Shown here piece by piece: positions 31,500 to 41,599 of a stretch of 64,000 bases of DNA (positions within the stretch are counted from its first letter, which is position 1; each line of letters begins with the position of its first letter). This DNA is from Notamacropus eugenii (lineage: Eukaryota; Chordata; Mammalia; Diprotodontia; Macropodidae). The stretch spans positions 49,724,771-49,788,770 of the forward strand of contig NC_092875.1 in the NCBI RefSeq assembly GCF_028372415.1. Direction: 5' to 3'. Under the pieces are notes generated by a model. It saw only the letters and a program-made list of their open reading frames with translations, had not been told where the DNA came from and made no database searches. Made by a program: the position numbers and the translations under genes.

Positions 31500-32010
31500 G
31501 ATGAGGACCCCATTATTATCCCCATTTTACAGATGCAAAAACTAAGGCTGACATTAAGTAACTTGCCCATGGTCAGAGGCAGGATTTGAATTCAGATTCT
31601 CCATGCTTTACTCTTTCCACCACTGCACCATTCCATGTGTTATAATGCAAAGATCACTGGTCTTGGAGTTAAAAGGCCTGAGAGCTTGAGTCCTAGCTCA
31701 GACACTTTAGTCTATCACAAGCATTTATTAAGCACCTACTTCATTCCAGGCACTGGGCTACCAGTTGGAGATAAAAAGAAAGAAATAATAACTTTAAATA
31801 TTTATATATTTCTAAATTATTATCTAAATATTTCTATGGAGTAGTAAAGTTTACAAAGCACTTTACAAATATTACTTCATTTTATCCTGCAATAAACCTG
31901 AGTGCTAGGTGCTATTATCATCCCCAGATAAGGAAACTGAGAAAGAGGTCAAGGGAAAGTCCAAATAAGGAAACTGAGGAACAGGTCAAGTGAAAAAAGT
32001 CTCTGATCTC
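31500..32010 (-). repeat. MIR and L2 fragments in succession
   Basis: MIR reverse at 31500-31640 (CCCCATTTTACAGATGC); a short forward SINE head (31645-31705); an L2 reverse end at 31712-31790 (ATTTATTAAGCACCTACTTC); MIR reverse at 31835-32010. In the last, the phrase AAGGAAACTGAG-AG-GGTCAAG is present twice in tandem (near 31929 and 31968). Confidence 0.65.
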
Positions 32011-32039
32011 AAGAAACTCAGTCTGATGACGGAGACAAA

Positions 32040-32190
32040 ATGATAGTGAATACTTACAGCCTTAGTAACCCTGGAGAAGTCATCTTACCTCTTTGTGACT
32101 CAGTGTCTCCATTTGTAAAATGGAGACAATTCTGCCTCACAGGGTGGAGGAGAAGTAAATTCTTTGTAAACCTTGTAGTCGCACAGAGAT
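32040..32190 (+). repeat. MIR-type CORE-SINE 3' half
   Basis: GTGACTCAGTGTCTCCATTT and AAATGGAGACAATTCTGCCT in order. Confidence 0.65.
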
Positions 32191-32929
32191 GGGGAAACCA
32201 GTGCTGCTCTTTAGGTTTCACTCTCCCCCTTCCAAAGCTTCATCAGGGTGGGAAATCCCGGGCTCAGGATTTGTTACCATAACAACCCCCAAAGGAAGGT
32301 GCCCATCCTCAGGGAAGTCACATGCTAACCTCAGAAGAAAAGAATGGTTTGTAGCACCAGAACTGTGAAGCTCTCCTCCTGTATCCTCAAGACTGTCACC
32401 CATCACCTACACCAAAGTTCCCTGCTAGGTCCCATCCTTTAGAACCTACTCATTGACTAAAGAGCTCCATCCCAATCCCCAAGCCCCAAGGAACTCAGCC
32501 CCAAGAATGCCAGGATGGGGGCTGGTCCTCCTGTTGCCTACTTTCACTCTGTAGAAAGGGAGTAAAAGAAATGAAAGACAGGAAAGGAAACTAGTGTGGG
32601 GTGAACAGGAAGTGGTCCGAGGGCTCTTATATTGGGGGTGAGCACATTCTTTTCCACAACCACCTCTGGTCCCCAGGGTCTCACCTATACGGTAACCATC
32701 TCCCCCCAAATCCCCATTGAGGTGGCAGCTAGATTCTATTCCCAGCTGTCATCTGACCATCCTCCTCATCACCGATGCCCCTCTGCTGTACCCAGCAGAG
32801 CCTCCCCCTTCACTCAGCTGGCTTAGCCCCAGGCACAAGAATTCCTGCTTACATCTCTAGGGTAGGAGAATGAGTGAGGGGTTCCAAGCCCTGCTCTTCT
32901 GTTTCTGCTCAACCCAGCAGCCACAATGA
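32191..32929. other. Repeat-poor, GC-richer sequence
   Basis: No repeat or credible exon recognised. Short frames only. Confidence 0.3.
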
Positions 32930-33215
32930 CCGGAACTAAGGCAGGATTTAACCAGTTCCTGCTTCAATTAGTTATTTGAACTAGATGAAGGCCAGGCAGC
33001 TTGATCTCCCCTTGGAACAGATTGCTGTATTTGGCAAAGGAAAAGAAAAAGGCCTCTAGCCTGAAGACGTTATCTGGTCCCAGGTCATACATCACAGGAG
33101 ATAACATCATTTTCATGTCAAGAGGGATGATCCAGGTCTTCCCATTTTTTATCAGAGATTAGCCTGGGAAGAAAGCCCAATCTAGCCTTGGCAGGCAGCC
33201 AGGGCTCCTGCTTAG
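32930..33215. promoter_or_regulatory. Candidate regulatory block with three GATA sites
   Basis: WGATAR-type words occur at 33070-33075 (TTATCT), 33099-33104 (AGATAA) and 33149-33154 (TTATCA) within 85 bp of repeat-free sequence. TCAATTAGTTATTTG lies upstream. The cluster is only suggestive. Confidence 0.3.
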
Positions 33216-33404
33216 AGGTGGGGGTGGGAAACCAGTCCGCATCAGTCATGTGGCCCAAGTTGGGCTATCTCCACACCCACCAGGGGCACTGTTGGTTTGG
33301 GTGGGAGAGTGGAGAGGCCCAGGGGACCAAGGCATTAAAGCACCAACTGAAGGAAAGAATTTAAGAGATGCCCTCGGCCTTCCTCCCCCACCCCCCAGGC
33401 CTCT
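33216..33404. other. Unique sequence
   Basis: Nothing recognised. Confidence 0.25.
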
Positions 33405-33520
33405 TGAGCCTGGGTTCAAATTCTGAAAACTTTGCTAAGCCACCACTTCTCCATACCTCAGCTTTCTCATCTGTCAAATAAAGAGATGGAGTTAACTGAT
33501 CGTTAAGATTCCTACCAGAT
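33405..33520 (+). repeat. MIR-type CORE-SINE fragment
   Basis: GAGCCTGGGTTCAAATTCTG, CCTCAGCTTTCTCATCTGTC in order. Confidence 0.65.
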
Positions 33521-33629
33521 CTGATTTTCTTCTCCACCAACAAATTTCATTTTTATTGCATTTTAAAGAAAGTTGACTAGTTGGACGATTCATAGGGTCA
33601 CCAAAGTATGAGAATGAAAGAAGCTAAAT

Positions 33630-33850
33630 GGAGAAACCAGGATGTACAGTATGCCTACTATATGCCAGGCACCATGCTAAGCACTAGGAGTACAAAAGAA
33701 GCAAAAGATAGTCCCTGCCTCGAGAAGCTTACAAGGAGCCCTGGCCTTAGAAGCCCTGGACCTGCGTTCAGATCCTGCCTCTACCACTTACTGTCTGTTT
33801 GACTTTGAGTGAGTCACTGAGCCTGAGTTTCCTGTGGCCTTCAGATTGAC
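33630..33850. repeat. L2 3' end (reverse) followed by MIR (forward)
   Basis: ATGCCAGGCACCATGCTAAG through CTCGAGAAGCTTACAAGG is a reverse L2 end (33640-33735). GTTCAGATCCTGCCTCTACC through GAGTCACTGAGCCTGAGTTT is a forward MIR (33740-33840). Confidence 0.7.
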
Positions 33851-33972
33851 TAGCTTGGAGAAGAGTTGAGGAAAATGTACCTCTTTCCCCTCTTTGCAGG
33901 AGTGTGGAAGTATGGGTGTAAAATATTGTGTATATATACAGACTCTATTGAGGTTCATTTTGCTGAATTGAT

Positions 33973-34206
33973 TTCTCTCTCGCTCTCTTTCTCTCCGTGT
34001 CTCTGTCTGTGTGTGTCTCTCTCTCTTTCTGCTATCTCTCTGTGTCTCTGTCTCTCCCCCTCCCTCCCTCCTTCCCTCTCTCTCTGTGTTCTGTCTATGT
34101 GTGTCTCAGCTCTCTCTCTCTCTTTCTACTCTCTCTCTGTCTCTGTCTCTCCCTCTCCCTCTCTTTCTCTCTCTCCCTCTCCCCTCTCTCTCCTTCTCTC
34201 TCTCTC
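33973..34206 (+). repeat. CT-rich microsatellite tract
   Basis: About 230 bp of TCTC, TCTG and CCCT units. The serine/leucine-rich frames here are artefacts. Confidence 0.95.
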
Positions 34207-34325
34207 CTCAGTGTGTAGGGGAGGCTGAAGGGAGGGAGAGAATATGGAACTCAAAATTTTTTATAAGAATTTTATAAAATAATTTTTAAAAGGAATGAAG
34301 GTGATAGAAAAACAAAGTAATTTTT
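34207..34325 (+). mobile_element. L1 LINE terminal 3' fragment
   Basis: GGGAGAGAATATGGAACTCA and an ATTTTATAA-rich end match the last part of the L1 3' UTR at 28.28 and 62.84 kb. Confidence 0.6.
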
Positions 34326-34631
34326 TAAGCAACTCAGAGGGTTTTAATCTCTAGCCTACTCTGAGATCCATCATTCAAAGCAAAGCAACTACTCCCAAGG
34401 GTCAACAGCCAAGGCCCACGAGGGGTCCCCAGGGAAAGAAGAAACAGAGGACTCCAAAGCTACCTGAGGAGGAGAAGGGAGGCTGGAGGGAGATCAAGAC
34501 ACCCACATGTGTGGTGTTAACAGGCCTGGAAGCTGGGAAAGGCCTTGAGTAAAGGATACAGAAAGAGCCTGAGGTAATGAGCCTGAAGCAGGGCCTGCCT
34601 TAACCAGCCAGCAAAGGCTCCCCCATCACCA
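34326..34631. other. Unique sequence
   Basis: Nothing recognised. Confidence 0.25.
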
Positions 34632-34716
34632 CATACACACACACTCACTCACACACACAGACTCACACACTCACACACACAATCACGCACAGAATCACAC
34701 ATTCATTCACACACAC
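34632..34716 (+). repeat. Degenerate (CA)n/(CACT)n tract
   Basis: Irregular ACAC, CACT and AATCAC units. Confidence 0.9.
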
Positions 34717-34989
34717 GTAAACTGCTCTCTGAAGGGTCCATTTCTCCCCAGTCTTTCATGAAAGGCTTTAAAGTCATCAGTGACTAAGTAATGAATCAGA
34801 AAAATTCCCTTGCCTCCACCCCCACAAAAAGAGCTTCTTTAGGGGAGCTCTCTTCAAGAGAGAGGCTGGGATGCAAGCAGGCTCTGGCTCTCACAGTATC
34901 TTCTGTTTCCTGACCCTGTTGTTTATTTATCAAGGCTAGTTCTGGGAGCACGGTCTGACAAGTGGACTGGGTTCTACTGCTCTGGAGGA
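34717..34989. other. Unique sequence
   Basis: Nothing recognised. Confidence 0.25.
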
Positions 34990-35200
34990 TTTTACTCACA
35001 ACTCAGAATCACCCCTCCCCAACACCCCTCCTTCCTTTCTCACCCTTCCCCCTCCAGCTTCCCTTTGGGGCTTCTTCCATTAGAATATAAGCTCTTTAAG
35101 AGCAGGGACTATCTGGTTTATTTTATTTGGATCCCCAGTCCAGCCCTTACCATGATGCCGGACTTAGTAAGTGCTTAGTGAATGCTTTCTCCATTTGCCA
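34990..35200 (+). mobile_element. L2 LINE 3' UTR
   Basis: CCATTAGAATATAAGCTCTT, AAGAGCAGGGACTATCTGG and TTAGTAAGTGCTTAGTGAAT in order. It leads directly into a TCTA array. Confidence 0.8.
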
Positions 35201-35905
35201 ATCTATCCATCTACATATCTATTTATTCATCTACCTATCTATCCACCTGTCTACCTAGTTATTGATCTATATACCTATCTGTTCCTCCATCTGATGGGGT
35301 TCAGACTCTGGGAACTTCCTGGAATTCTCCTAGAATCTCCCCACTTAACCTGGCCTTTCATACTCAAATCTGTGGCCATTATCGGTTACCTCTGGATTGC
35401 TCCACCTGTTTCCCACCCAAACCTTCCTTTGTCTGATAGCTCCTGATTGCCTCCAGCTGTTTCCAACCTTGACCATTCCCTCCTAGGACTTCTCCTCTAG
35501 ACTCTTCCTAAACCCCTCCTCCCATCACTCTAGACTACTAGACCACCCCCAGTTCCCTCCTATACTCTTTTCCGTATTTAAGTTCCATCTCCGCTTCCAT
35601 GAAGGCGCTCAGATTCAATCCAGCTCAGACTCTGTCTATCTGGTATTCTATCTGGCCCGCTTGTGAACACAAGCATTATAAATGCTTAGGCTCCCTAAGA
35701 GCCAACCCAAGATGGAGAATCTTTAATAAACTTTGTTTTCTTTGGCGTTAAGAAGGCTTGAGTCAAATTCATTCGAGCAGGACCCAGACTGTCAGTATTT
35801 CAGGGTCCCCAGCACCCTAAACCTCGTCACATCCATCTACCTATCTGCCTAGCCATGTATCCATCTATCCACCTACCTGTCTACCTCTGCATCTGTCTTT
35901 CTCTG
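35200..35905 (+). repeat. Degenerate (TCTA/TCCA)n array split by an LTR
   Basis: Tetranucleotide units at 35200-35291 (ATCTACCTATCTATCCACC) resume at 35830-35905 (CATCTACCTATCTGCC). The two parts are on either side of a 538-bp insertion, so they were one array. Confidence 0.85.
35292..35829 (+). mobile_element. Solo retroviral LTR (likely class I, gamma-like)
   Basis: A 538-bp element with TG...CA ends (starts TGATGGGG, ends CCTCGTCA), a TATTTAA box near 35576 and an AATAAA signal near 35725, flanked by a 4-bp duplication CATC (35288-35291 and 35830-35833). The repeat nature of the target makes the duplication ambiguous. No internal viral region is attached, so this is a solo-LTR fossil. Family is inferred from the 4-bp duplication and general layout only. 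Confidence 0.75.
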
Positions 35906-35939
35906 CTCCACTGAGTGTGTGACCTTGGGTGAGTGGCTT

Positions 35940-36060
35940 AATTTCTCCAGGTTATGAACTCCTTGAGGGCTAGAGCTGGTTTTTGCCTTTCTTTCTATTC
36001 CCAGCACCAAGCTCAGTGCCTGGTACATAGTAGGGGCTTTGTAAATGCTTGTTGACTTGC
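35940..36060 (+). mobile_element. L2 LINE 3' UTR
   Basis: TATGAACTCCTTGAGGGCTA and CAGTGCCTGGTACATAGTAG are L2 terminal words. Confidence 0.8.
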
Positions 36061-36594
36061 TGGCTTTATCACATGTTGTGCTGGGTTCTAGGAATTAAAA
36101 GACAAAAAAAAAAATGCAATGGTCCTGGCCTTCTACTTGCTTATCTTAACCCAAGCACATCAGAACAGCTGTATCAGATTGAAGTGAACTTGAAAGCCAA
36201 TTCCATTGTATAAAAACCAACCCAAGGAATGTAAGCAGTTGGATCATTTGGACAGGGGCTCGTTTCCCTTTGCTTAGCAAATCCTACCTTCCTTGAACAA
36301 ATTAACATTAAGATTGTGAGAAAGATTGAAGGGAGAATATTTCAGCCACTCCAGAATATGCTTTTCCTTGAGTACTTCTGAAGCATCATTTGCATGCAAG
36401 CCATTGAGATTCGGGTCACTAGGCCCTCTTATCTATTCATTAGAGTGGGTCCCCTAAGGAGTTCCCCAAGCCCAAGCTTGAAGGAATGAACTTTGCTAAC
36501 CCAGTTTGAGTTAGTGTACTTTCAAAGCCAACCGATTCACTTCTTTTAAAGGAGAGTTCCTTAACCCCAAGAGAGGATCCAGAGGACAATTGCT
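36061..36594. other. Repeat-poor sequence; candidate conserved block
   Basis: No repeat recognised. Contains an octamer word (ATTTGCAT near 36389) and a GCATGCAAG palindrome. No coding signal. Confidence 0.3.
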
Positions 36595-36672
36595 TTTCAT
36601 TTTCTCTGTCTCCCCAGTGCCCAGCACAGTGCCTTAGCCATAGTAGAGGATTCGTACATACTTATTGGAATA
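36595..36672 (+). mobile_element. L2 LINE terminal fragment
   Basis: CTCCCCAGTGCCCAGCACAG and CCATAGTAGAGGATTCG. Confidence 0.65.
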
Positions 36673-37165
36673 GAAGTGGAAAAAATAACAATAAAACAAA
36701 GCTGAACAGAACTGAATATTCCAAAATTATAGGGATCAAGCTCTTCAGAGAAGAAATGGGGTGAGGCTGGGGGTGTAAAGTATCTTCCCTTTTTTGCAGA
36801 GATGGAAGTCATACATGCTTGGACTGCGATTTACACCAGCAGGCTCAGCTGAACTACTTATTTTTCCCTTCTATTTATTTATTGGTTATAAAGGATAGGG
36901 AGGGGGTATCTTGGGAAATGAAGGTGGTCTGAAGGCAAGGGATATCAATAAAAATTTAAATTTAAAAACACTTGGAATGGATGCAGTTGGCTCAGAGACA
37001 GCAGGTCGGAAACCCAAGGAATCCTCAGAGACTTTCCCTTTGCAGAGATGAAGTTGGAAGGACTTGGGTGGAAGCAATTTGCATATTCAGAAGTATGTCA
37101 CAGAGAGAGGAGGGGTTTGTCTGTGGAAACACTCTCTAGATGGATACTTGCCACAGACAGGGAGA
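36673..37165. other. Repeat-poor sequence; candidate conserved block
   Basis: Contains CTATTTATTTATTGG (MEF2-like), an AAATTTAAATTTAAAA stretch and an octamer word (ATTTGCAT near 37078). No coding signal. Confidence 0.3.
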
Positions 37166-37174
37166 AGGGGAAAG

Positions 37175-37443
37175 AAAATAGTATTAATTAGGTGTCTACT
37201 ATGAGGCAGGCACATAGTTAATTTGATTTTATTAAGCACTTTACAAATATCATCTCACATGATCCTCATACAACCCTGGGAGGTTGTATTGTATTATCCC
37301 TGGTTTACAGTTGCGGAAACTGAGTCAAACAGAGGTTAAATTACTCATCCAGGGTCACGCAGGAAGAGTCAGAAGCTGGATTTGAACTTAGATCTTCCTG
37401 ATTCCAGACCCAGATCTTTATCCACTCTATCACCTAACTGCCC
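37175..37443 (-). repeat. MIR/THER1-like CORE-SINE, nearly full length
   Basis: Tail ATTAGGTGTCTACTATGAGG, TTTACAAATATCATCTCACA, core TTTACAGTTGCGGAAACTGA, head CTCTATCACCTAACTGCCC. Purine-rich sequence abuts the 3' end. Confidence 0.85.
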
Positions 37444-37529
37444 TGGACTGGAGAGCCATTCCTATGTTGGAGTGGTCTGGATAAGAATGTGGTAGAGATG
37501 GGGTGACATCTGGAGTGAGGTAGTACTTA

Positions 37530-37745
37530 TCATAGGACCACAGATGATTAGGAACTCAAGGAACCTTAGAGGTGACCTAGTCCAACCTCCTGACCCCATT
37601 TTGCGGATGAGGAAACGTCATCTACAAAAACCCAGAAAAATGATTTGCCCAAGATCACACAGATACCAAGTAACAGAGCTGAGATTCAAATCCACGCCCT
37701 TTGACTGTAAATCTAGTACTTTTCCATTGAATCACTCTAGTCTCC
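37530..37745 (-). repeat. MIR-type CORE-SINE
   Basis: AACCTTAGAGGTGACCTAGT, CATTTTGCGGATGAGGAAAC and AAGATCACACAGATACCAAG in order. Ends at the GGAA array. Confidence 0.75.
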
Positions 37746-37747
37746 TA

Positions 37748-38220
37748 GAGGAAGGAAGGAAGGAAGGAAGGAAGGAAGGAAGGAAGGAAGGAAGGAAGGA
37801 AGGAAGGAAGGAAGGGAGGAAGGAAGGAAGGAAGGAAGGAAGGAAGGAAGGAAGGAAGGAAGGAAGGAAGGAAGGAAGGAAGGAAGGAAGGAAGGGAGGG
37901 AGGAAGGAAGGAAGGAAGGAAGGAAGGAAGGAAGGAAGGAAGGAAGGAAGGAAAGAAGGAAGGAAGGAAGGAAGGAAGGAAGGAAGGAAGGAAGGAAGGA
38001 AGGAAGGAAGGGAGGGAGGGAGGAAGGAAGGAAGGAAGGAAGGAAGGGAGGGAGGGAGGGAGGGAGGAAGGAAGGAAGGAAGGAAGGGAGGGAGGGAGGG
38101 AGGGAGGGAGGGAGGGAGGGAGGAAGGAAGGAAGGAAGGAAGGAAGGAAGGAAGGAAGAAAGGAAGGAAGGAAGGAAGGAAGGAAGGAAGGAAGGAAGGA
38201 AGGAAGGAAGGAAGGAAGGA
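37748..38220 (+). repeat. Long (GGAA)n array with GGGA blocks
   Basis: About 470 bp of GGAA units, interrupted by blocks of GGGA (near 37893, 38010, 38046-38065, 38085-38121) and two GAAA variants. Long frames on both strands (EGRK and FLPS repeats) are artefacts. It abuts the 3' end of the reverse CORE-SINE at 38244. Confidence 0.95.
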
Positions 38221-38243
38221 GAGAGAAAAAGAGAGGGAGGGAG

Positions 38244-38700
38244 GAGCATTTATTAAGCACCTGCTATATGCCAGCACAAAGTAAACACTTGATGCGCAAA
38301 TTCAGGATATCCACCCCAAATATTCACATGGACTATTTGTGTCCAACCTGTGGTAGAGCATTCCCAGGCCTTATTAGTCAGATCAGCCACACTGAAATTT
38401 CACTTTATCATGGTGATGTCATTTGGTCCTCTTTGAAGATGAAGGTCAACAGCTAACTATATGCCAGGCACTATACTACAAATTTTATTTACAAATATCT
38501 TTCTAATTATCTCATTTGATCCTTACAGAAAACCTGGAAGGTAGGTGCTATTATTATCCCCATTTTTACAAATAAGAAAACTGGGACAGAGAAGTTAAGT
38601 GACTTGCCCAGGGTCACATAGTTAGTAAATGTCTGAGGCAGGTTTTGAACTCAGATCTTCCTGACTCCAGGTCAAGCCCTCCATGCACTGGAGCAGGCAC
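38244..38700 (-). repeat. MIR/THER1-like CORE-SINE split by an RTE tail
   Basis: The tail (GCATTTATTAAGCACCTGCT) lies at 38246-38274, and the rest resumes at 38457 (CTATATGCCAGGCACTATAC) to 38700. An RTE LINE end was inserted with duplication of CTATATGCCAG. Confidence 0.85.
38275..38456 (+). mobile_element. RTE-clade LINE 3' end with target-site duplication
   Basis: The coding part reads PNIHMDYLCPTCGRAFPGLI, a C-terminal zinc-finger-like motif also found at 55.9-56.3 kb. The end (GATGTCATTTGGTCCTCTTT) resembles the tails of the RTE-related SINEs. An 11-bp duplication, CTATATGCCAG, flanks it (38264-38274 and 38457-38467). Severely 5'-truncated. Confidence 0.8.
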
Positions 38701-39579
38701 GTAGTTGTCTCAGGAACATGGCACACACAGGATTTGATAAGCCTGGTTATAAGTAGTCCCTAAACCAGTGTCACAGTGCAGGCAGGACATGGTACAATCT
38801 AAGGCCCTGAGAATTTGTTGGAGGCAATGAGGTTAGAATCAGGTAACAAGAAAAGATGATGAGCAGCAGGGCTTCCAAGTCCCTTCCAAGGCTCTGGGAG
38901 CCCCAGCTGAGTCCAGGGCACACAAAATGCTGCCTTTGTAGATAACTTGCTAAAAACTAGTATTTCCAGCAATATAGGTTCCAGTCATTGACAGGGTTAT
39001 CAAAAATCCGCACAATTCCTTGGGCACCTCTCACACTTTGCCCACCCTGTTGGGGCATCCCCATCCTTTCCAGGTCTCTCTTTTTGCCAGTGCCTTTTGG
39101 TGTCTGAGATCTGGCATCCAAGAGGCAGATTTCATAGATTAAAATGTTGACTCCTCTCTGGGACTCTTCCTTCGCCTTGGTTTTTATCCCCCTGAGAATC
39201 TCCTTTGGTCTTTGGGGAACACTGACAACAGTGGGGGGTGGGGGGGGCCAAGGTTGTCTCATCACCTTCCCCAAACCAAGAACAAGCCCGCAGGCTGCAC
39301 CTCCTCCTTTCCATTCTTCTCCCCCTTTCAAGGTGAAATCTCCTAGAACTCTTGAGACACGACCTGGGGGAGGGGGAGAGAGAAGAGGACAGGGCTCTTG
39401 GCACACCCATTTATCCCTTCGTTCTCAATCCTCCCCAAGTCTCCGGAAGACCAGCTGGCCATGGCTTCCCTCCCTTAGAACCTCGAGAGGCTATTTGTTC
39501 GCTCCTCACTCCAAGCTACCCGTCTGATTACAAATTGGAAGTTTATATTTAAGATCCTCTGACCCTGAGCCCCTGAGAT
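38701..39579. other. Repeat-poor sequence with a long reverse frame
   Basis: The longest non-repeat frame of the window lies here on the reverse strand (38957-39406, 149 codons). It is proline- and glycine-rich in part, has no recognised domain, no visible splice structure and a long overlapping frame on the other strand. I do not call it a gene. Confidence 0.35.
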
Positions 39580-39800
39580 TGAAGGCTGTATATCCAAAGC
39601 ATAAACCCGTCAGTCTCATGTCATAAATTTGAACCAGGGCCAATTTTGCAAATGTCACATATTTTACAAATACACTCGATACAGTTTATCAAGATATATG
39701 ACAGTTTTATGGAAAATAACTGTGTCTTCAGCTTGGCAGGTGCAAGGACATTTTAACTGACAATGCAGCTGTCTGGCTACTTGGAAAGGAAGGGGTGGGA
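39580..39800. promoter_or_regulatory. Candidate conserved non-coding block
   Basis: Repeat-free, AT-rich and word-diverse, with TCATAAATTTGAACC, TTTTGCAAATGTCAC and GTTTATCAAGATATATGAC. Such composition is typical of deeply conserved non-coding elements, but this cannot be confirmed here. Confidence 0.3.
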
Positions 39801-40215
39801 GGCAGGGGGTTCCAGCCAGCTCGGCCTGCACCAGGGCTCTTGTGGATGGGCCCCTCCTACCCAGCCACAGGAAAGTCCCCAATGGCCATGCCCAAACCAA
39901 GCCTGGGGCTAGGCTGAGCCTATCCTGAACCTGGCAGGATTTGGATCTCCAGGGGTCGAGCTCAGAGACAGGCAGATGCATGTTCTCAATGAGTCTATTT
40001 TGCTAGCTTGGCAGCCGGTGATGGAAATCTGCTTCGTGCCAGGAATTCAGATTCAGTCACCTGAGAAGTTCACGGTGGGCTTCCTCAGCCAAACTCCAAT
40101 ATGGACCTCAGTTACCCCCATCTTCTGTCTTCTCCCTCCAACGCTTTGGAAGACATGCCCCCAAAGTCTGCATTCATGATAATGATAATTGACTTTTTAA
40201 TAATGCTTAGGAAAG
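39801..40215. other. Unique sequence
   Basis: No repeat or exon recognised. Confidence 0.25.
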
Positions 40216-40217
40216 AA

Positions 40218-40398
40218 GATTTGTTGTTGTTGTTCAGTCTTTTTACTTGTGTCTGACTCTGTGACCCCATTTGGGGTTTTCTTGGCAAAGATACTGGAAT
40301 GGTTTGCCAGTTTCTTTTTCCAGCTCATTTTATAGATGAAATTGAGGCAAACATGGTTAAGTGACTTGCCCAGGGTCACACAACTAGCAAATGTCTGA
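40218..40398 (-). mobile_element. tRNA-headed SINE with BovB-like tail, head lost
   Basis: Tail TTGTTGTTGTTGTTCAGTC then GTGACCCCATTTGGGGTTTT; core AGTGACTTGCCCAGGGTCAC. The tRNA-like head is missing and the copy is joined to a GGAA array. Confidence 0.8.
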
Positions 40399-40399
40399 G

Positions 40400-40492
40400 A
40401 AGGGAAGGAGGAAGGGAAGGAAGGAAGGAAGGAAGGAAGGAAGGAAGGAAGGAAGGAAGGAAGGAAGAAAGGAAGGAGGGAGAGAAGTAAGG
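40400..40492 (+). repeat. (GGAA)n microsatellite
   Basis: About 90 bp of GGAA units. It directly adjoins the 3' end of the reverse CORE-SINE at 40495. Confidence 0.95.
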
Positions 40493-40494
40493 AA

Positions 40495-40745
40495 GCATTA
40501 ACTAAGTATCTGCTATGTACCAGTCACTGTGCTAATCACTTTACAAATATTATCACATCTTGCCCTCATAACAACCCTAAGAGGCAGGTGCAATTATGCT
40601 CCCCATTTTACAGTTGAGGAAACTGAGGCAGACAGAGTTGAAGTGACTTGTCCAGCATCACACATCTAGTGTCTGAGGCTGGATTTGAACTCAGAACTTT
40701 CTGGCTCCAAGCCCAGCCCTGTACCCATTATACATTCTCAGCTTC
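40495..40745 (-). repeat. MIR/THER1-like CORE-SINE
   Basis: CTAAGTATCTGCTATGTACC, CTTTACAAATATTATCACAT and CCATTTTACAGTTGAGGAAA in order, head near 40730. Confidence 0.85.
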
Positions 40746-40854
40746 CTCATAGAACAATCCGGCACACCATAGGGTGGGGCCTGGTACAGAGAAAAACCAG
40801 TAATTGTGGAATCTGAGGATGTGTGTTCAAATCTCAACCCTTCACTATTTAATA

Positions 40855-41065
40855 ATACTAATAACTAGTATGTGTGTGACACTTAATATATGTCATCTTA
40901 CGTGATTCTTATACCAACCTTGCAAGCTGTTGTTATCCTCTTTTTACAGATGAGGACACTGAGGCAGACAGAGCCAGAGTCACACAGCTAATGAGTGTCT
41001 AAGGCAGGATGTGAACTTGGTTCTTCCTTATGCCAAGTCTAGCCCTCTGTTCACTAAACCCTCTT
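40855..41065 (-). repeat. MIR/THER1-like CORE-SINE
   Basis: GTCATCTTACGTGATTCTTA, TTTTACAGATGAGGACACTG and GTCACACAGCTAATGAGTGT in order. Confidence 0.75.
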
Positions 41066-41074
41066 ACTGTTTAT

Positions 41075-41235
41075 CTGCTTACCACAGTAACCTTTCAAAA
41101 GTTATTTAACCTCCCTGGGCCTCATCATCCTTGTCTGGAAAGTTTGGGAGCCAGACTAGATGCCCTTTGATCCCATCATCCTATTATCCTATGACCTCTG
41201 AGGTCCCTTCAATTCTAAATCTCTGACCCTTTCAA
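41075..41235 (+). repeat. MIR-type CORE-SINE 3' half
   Basis: TAACCTCCCTGGGCCTCATC, GCCAGACTAGATGCCCTTTG and CTCTGAGGTCCCTTCAATTC in order. Confidence 0.7.
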
Positions 41236-41595
41236 ATGTATGAGGCTTGCATAGGGAGAGACAGACCCCTCTTGGCCGGCCACTAAATAAGCCTTCGACA
41301 TTCCCCCTGGGGACCTTCCTGAGCACATCTAATCAGTCATATTAGTGGGAAAAGCCCAATATCCAAATGAACATCTTCGAGTAGATGTAAATAAAGGAGG
41401 GGAGAGAGGAAGGGTCTAAGCTAGTGGCTGAAAGAATTTAATGCAAATGAAAACACCAGTCAGAGGAAAATGTTGGAATGGACTGTGGGATAGCTACCTT
41501 GGACATTCTACTCAGGTGTGCTTGCAATAAGGGACCAGGAAACTGCACAGGATTAGAGTCAGAGCTGGGGGAAAAGGGAGAGCCCAAAAGCTCTT
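41236..41595. other. Unique sequence
   Basis: Nothing recognised. Confidence 0.25.
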
Positions 41596-41599
41596 TTTT

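Noticed and set aside
37748-38220. CRISPR-like or satellite array
   Set aside because: There is no spacer structure; it is a simple tetranucleotide repeat.
37544-38284. Open frame of 246 codons (EGRK repeats) and three reverse frames of 170-181 codons
   Set aside because: All are translations of the GGAA microsatellite; every frame of a tetranucleotide repeat stays open.
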